Assembly (NCBI GenBank): GCA_003117195.1
Contig: BDSI01000130.1
Location: 62,001-126,000 of the forward strand
Source of the DNA: Eudorina sp. 2006-703-Eu-15
Taxonomy: Eukaryota; Chlorophyta; Chlorophyceae; Chlamydomonadales; Volvocaceae
Direction of reading: 5' to 3'
Length of the DNA stretch: 64,000 nt
In this document: piece by piece, positions 62,754-64,000 of the stretch
Layout of the letters: each line of letters starts with the position of its first letter
How positions within the stretch are numbered: position 1 is the first letter of the stretch
Notes under the pieces: generated by a model
Told to the model about the DNA's origin: nothing
Seen by the model: only the letters and a program-made list of their open reading frames with translations
The model's database searches: none
Program-made: the position numbers and the translations under genes

Positions 62754-63739
62754 ATGGGTCTCTTCGCCCGCTTCGCTTTCGCCCTGCTGCTAGTCTGCGC
62801 ATCTGCGCTGCCGACGGCAGTGCGGGCGGCGGCCGTCACGACCGACCGCGCACGCAGCAGCGTCCGCCGCACCGAACATATCTCCGCTGCCGTGGCGGCC
62901 ATGCGCCTGGCCGCCGCCGCCACCGCCGGCACCCGGCGCGTCTTCGCGGGGGCCGGGGCCCAGGGCGGTGCCATGCCGGACGAGCTGCAGGGGGGATTGT
63001 GGACCCGCAGCGGCGGGCCCCGGCGACAACTGCTTGAGACATCGGCGTCGGAGTCGGTCTCGTCCGAGTTCGATGGTGGAAGGGGTGATGTTGGCGCGGT
63101 GGACGGGGTGGACGTGGACGTGGACGGTGACGTGGTGGCACCAGGGCCAAAAGCGGCGACGACTCCAGGGGAGGCGCCGCGCGGCGTGCGCGGCGGCAGC
63201 CGCAATGTGCGGGATGCTCCGGTGTCTGGCGGCGAGGAGTCGCGCCGGGAGGCCGACGTCGTGAGGTCCGCGGACGGTGTGGGCAGGGAGGGCGACGGCG
63301 ACTGGGAGCCCGACTGGGCAGCAGGCATGGACGGCAGTAGCACCAGCAGGAATCACAGCAGCAGCAACAGCAGCAGCAACAGCACTAGCAGCAGCAACAG
63401 CAGCCGTAACAACAGTAGCAGCAACAGCAACCGCAACAACAGTAGCAGCAATAGTAGCAGTAGCAGCAGTAGTCGCAGCAACGAGGTACTGGACACGGAG
63501 ACGGAGAGGCGGCGGCGAATCAGTGCTGCCGCCGCAGCCGATCCTTGCGCCGCCTCCGACTCTGGGGCGCCGTCGACAGATGCAGCGCCGCCGCCGTCGC
63601 CGCCGTCGCCGCCGCCGTCGCCGCCGTCAGCGTTATCGCAGTCCCCTTCGGTGGGAGCAGTGGGACAAGCCGAGTACTCCTCGATGTTCAAGACACCCGT
63701 GTGTGATGCACGCGGCCGGACGAGTTGCGTGGCATCTGG
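62754..63739 (+). CDS. Secreted Ser/Asn-rich protein, first exon only (3' end beyond window)
   Basis: ATG at 62754 starts MGLFARFAFALLLVCASALP, a clear signal peptide with likely cleavage near AVRA-AAV. About 200 residues of Ala/Gly/Arg/Asp-rich sequence follow, then a Ser/Asn run (about residues 200-245) coded by AGC/AAC repeats, a short charged helix (DTETERRRRISAAAAAD), a Pro-Ser PPPSPPSPPP stretch and MFKTPVCDARGRTSCVASG. The frame is open to a GGTGAGTACG donor at 63740, so the exon should end at 63739 in phase 2 and the gene continues past the edge. The Pro/Ser run suggests an extracellular matrix or wall protein. No family is recognised. Confidence 0.65.
63335..63482 (+). repeat. (AGC/AAC)n trinucleotide repeat coding Ser/Asn
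   Basis: Imperfect AGC/AAC/AGT run inside the secreted-protein exon. The long Leu frame on the other strand is its shadow. Confidence 0.95.
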
Positions 63740-64000
63740 GTGAGTACGGCAACAGTGTACGACAAGTGGTACGGCTGTAAGTACATTCGGTGTGGTATGG
63801 AATAAGGGGCGGCACGACATGACCGGAGGACAGGCTGTGCGTGCAAAGCATGTTGCGATGGCCTGAGGATGTAGCACCAGTACACTTGAGGATGTAGCAC
63901 CAGAGCTGTAGCATGGACCTCTCGCATGTGGTTGGAGCACTTTCAATGTGCGCGCAGCATCTCTCACTACGTAGCACGGCATAGCATACCACGGGGCATT

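Noticed and set aside
63353..63982. 209-aa Leu-rich minus-strand frame
   Set aside because: Shadow of the AGC/AAC repeat in the plus-strand secreted-protein exon.

Overview
This window looks like nuclear DNA of a volvocine green alga (Chlamydomonas/Volvox group). The evidence is a GC-rich sequence with many short introns, an extracellular-matrix pherophorin, cilium genes (CFAP52/FAP52 and a FAM161-like protein), a plastid-targeted ornithine carbamoyltransferase, a possible TGTAA polyadenylation signal, and many short tandem repeats. I built the gene models by hand from splice-site phase and residue-level family motifs. No search was run, so the names are family-level judgements.

Layout. (1) 0.2-11.6 kb, minus strand: one gene of at least 22 exons coding a long disordered protein with a FAM161-like C-terminal region; it runs off the left edge. 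(2) 11.6-29.4 kb: gene-poor and repeat-rich. A 5'-truncated LINE is interrupted by an 8.3-kb DNA transposon (13582-21902) with 73-bp terminal inverted repeats and an 8-bp target duplication. Removing the transposon and one target copy restores the LINE reading frame. Inside the transposon are three tandem arrays (149, about 184 and 149 bp units). (3) 29.4-31.1 kb, plus strand: pherophorin. (4) 33.7-34.25 kb: a second, short copy of the same LINE with a 12-bp target duplication and a long (AC)n tail. (5) 35.7-41.4 kb, minus strand: two tandem paralogues of an NHL/beta-propeller plus BTB protein; the downstream copy is broken. (6) 42.1-48.6 kb, plus strand: an RS-rich protein with two S1 domains, ZCCHC17/DHX8-like, in 10 exons. 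(7) 49.6-51.4 kb, plus strand: an acyl-CoA-binding-domain protein in 4 exons. (8) 53.0-58.5 kb, minus strand: CFAP52 in 9 exons, 633 aa. (9) 60.1-61.6 kb, minus strand: ornithine carbamoyltransferase in 3 exons, 367 aa. (10) 62.75 kb to the right edge, plus strand: first exon of a secreted Ser/Asn-rich protein.

The genes do not form a pathway. Two are ciliary, one is extracellular matrix, one is arginine biosynthesis, one is RNA metabolism and one is lipid binding. The notable structure is in the repeats: the nested transposon with three satellite arrays, a LINE tail that became a microsatellite, a motif shared by introns of two different genes, and several tandem duplications that copied splice sites.
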